Shown here: positions 63,777-64,000 of the stretch, one piece after another | How positions within the stretch are numbered: position 1 is the stretch's first letter | How the letters are laid out: every line of letters starts with the position of its first letter | Origin: TH-plancto1 sp043777375 | GTDB taxonomy: Bacteria; Planctomycetota; Planctomycetia; Planctomycetales; Planctomycetaceae | Assembly (NCBI GenBank): GCA_043777375.1 | Contig: JAYWHX010000136.1 | Span: 45,184-109,183 of the forward strand | Reading direction: 5' to 3' | DNA: 64,000 nucleotides | The notes under the pieces: model-generated | Seen by the model: only the letters and a program-made list of their open reading frames with translations | Databases searched by the model: none | What the model was told of the DNA's origin: nothing | Program-made: the position numbers and the translations under genes

Positions 63777-64000
63777 TAATGGTTGATGGGCAGTGGGGGT
63801 TAGAAATGCCGACTCGACCTCAGCCCCACTTTGCAATCGCCTTGTTTGAACGGAGAAACCCAACCCCAAGCAGTGCCTTCACATTTGCCAATCTGGGGGC
63901 GAGGCAGGTGGTACGCATCAAAAACGGCGGCCTGCACTGTCCGGGATTGGGGTTGTCAGGTAAATGAGGGTGGTCCGCGTGAAGGATTGCGTGGTGAGTG
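63777..64000. other. Right edge, no supportable gene
   Basis: The 224 bases after the aminotransferase hold no recognisable gene, repeat or terminator. Confidence 0.4.

Overview
The window looks like a chromosomal segment of a planctomycete (phylum Planctomycetota), moderately GC-rich and gene-dense. The evidence is the gene content: a PVC-type multidomain ThuA/dehydrogenase-like/cytochrome c protein, an arylsulfatase, a WD40-Gfo/Idh/MocA fusion, an ECF-sigma/serine-threonine kinase fusion, a giant N-terminal-barrel (inverse autotransporter) adhesin, and many short palindromic intergenic repeats of kinds I associate with planctomycete genomes. The genus cannot be named from the sequence alone. 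I saw no rRNA, tRNA, tmRNA, CRISPR array, insertion sequence or prophage.

Layout. 1-5.1 kb (minus): the edge-truncated RodA/FtsW family gene, a small secreted protein, an NHL-repeat protein and glycogen branching enzyme. 5.4-8.1 kb: a FabF-type ketoacyl synthase (plus) converging on a dnaN-dciA pair (minus). 8.6-13.1 kb (plus): a lipoprotein, then a compact MarR / pirin / old yellow enzyme block in which the two promoters carry a near-identical 19-bp motif, a likely MarR operator. 13.2-19.4 kb: a Gly-rich secreted protein, an LptF/LptG permease, glutathione peroxidase, a PQQ-like fragment protein, a sulfatase and ribosomal protein L27. 19.5-27.5 kb: a MoxR ATPase, an LpoB-like plus COG3014-like lipoprotein pair, a DASS transporter, an AhpD-like protein, two tiny proteins and purine nucleoside phosphorylase.

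28.1-40.4 kb is one 4099-residue gene: a signal peptide, a beta-barrel of about 250 residues, then about 3800 residues of diverged units of about 27 residues ending in NAGGDGI-like turns. It is the most striking object in the window. It is followed by an 800-bp island holding six repeat elements and no gene. 41.2-47.8 kb: a ferredoxin, the ECF-kinase fusion coupled to a GNAT acetyltransferase, groES-groEL, SixA and a Skp/OmpH-like chaperone. 48.3-59.6 kb: the WD40-oxidoreductase, an N-carbamoylputrescine amidase, a membrane protein, a Tat-type cupin, a DUF3445 heme protein and the 1418-residue PVC cytochrome protein. 60.2-63.8 kb: prephenate dehydratase with a basic tail, smpB and a class V aminotransferase.

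Genes that appear to work together: marR-pirin-OYE (small-molecule stress and redox detoxification), dnaN-dciA (replication), groES-groEL, the LpoB/COG3014 pair (envelope assembly) and the kinase-GNAT pair (signalling). The most unusual themes are the giant adhesin, the shared operator, and palindromic repeats that have reached functional sequence: one lies in frame inside the sulfatase, one supplies an aminotransferase ribosome-binding site, and one contains the ferredoxin stop codon.
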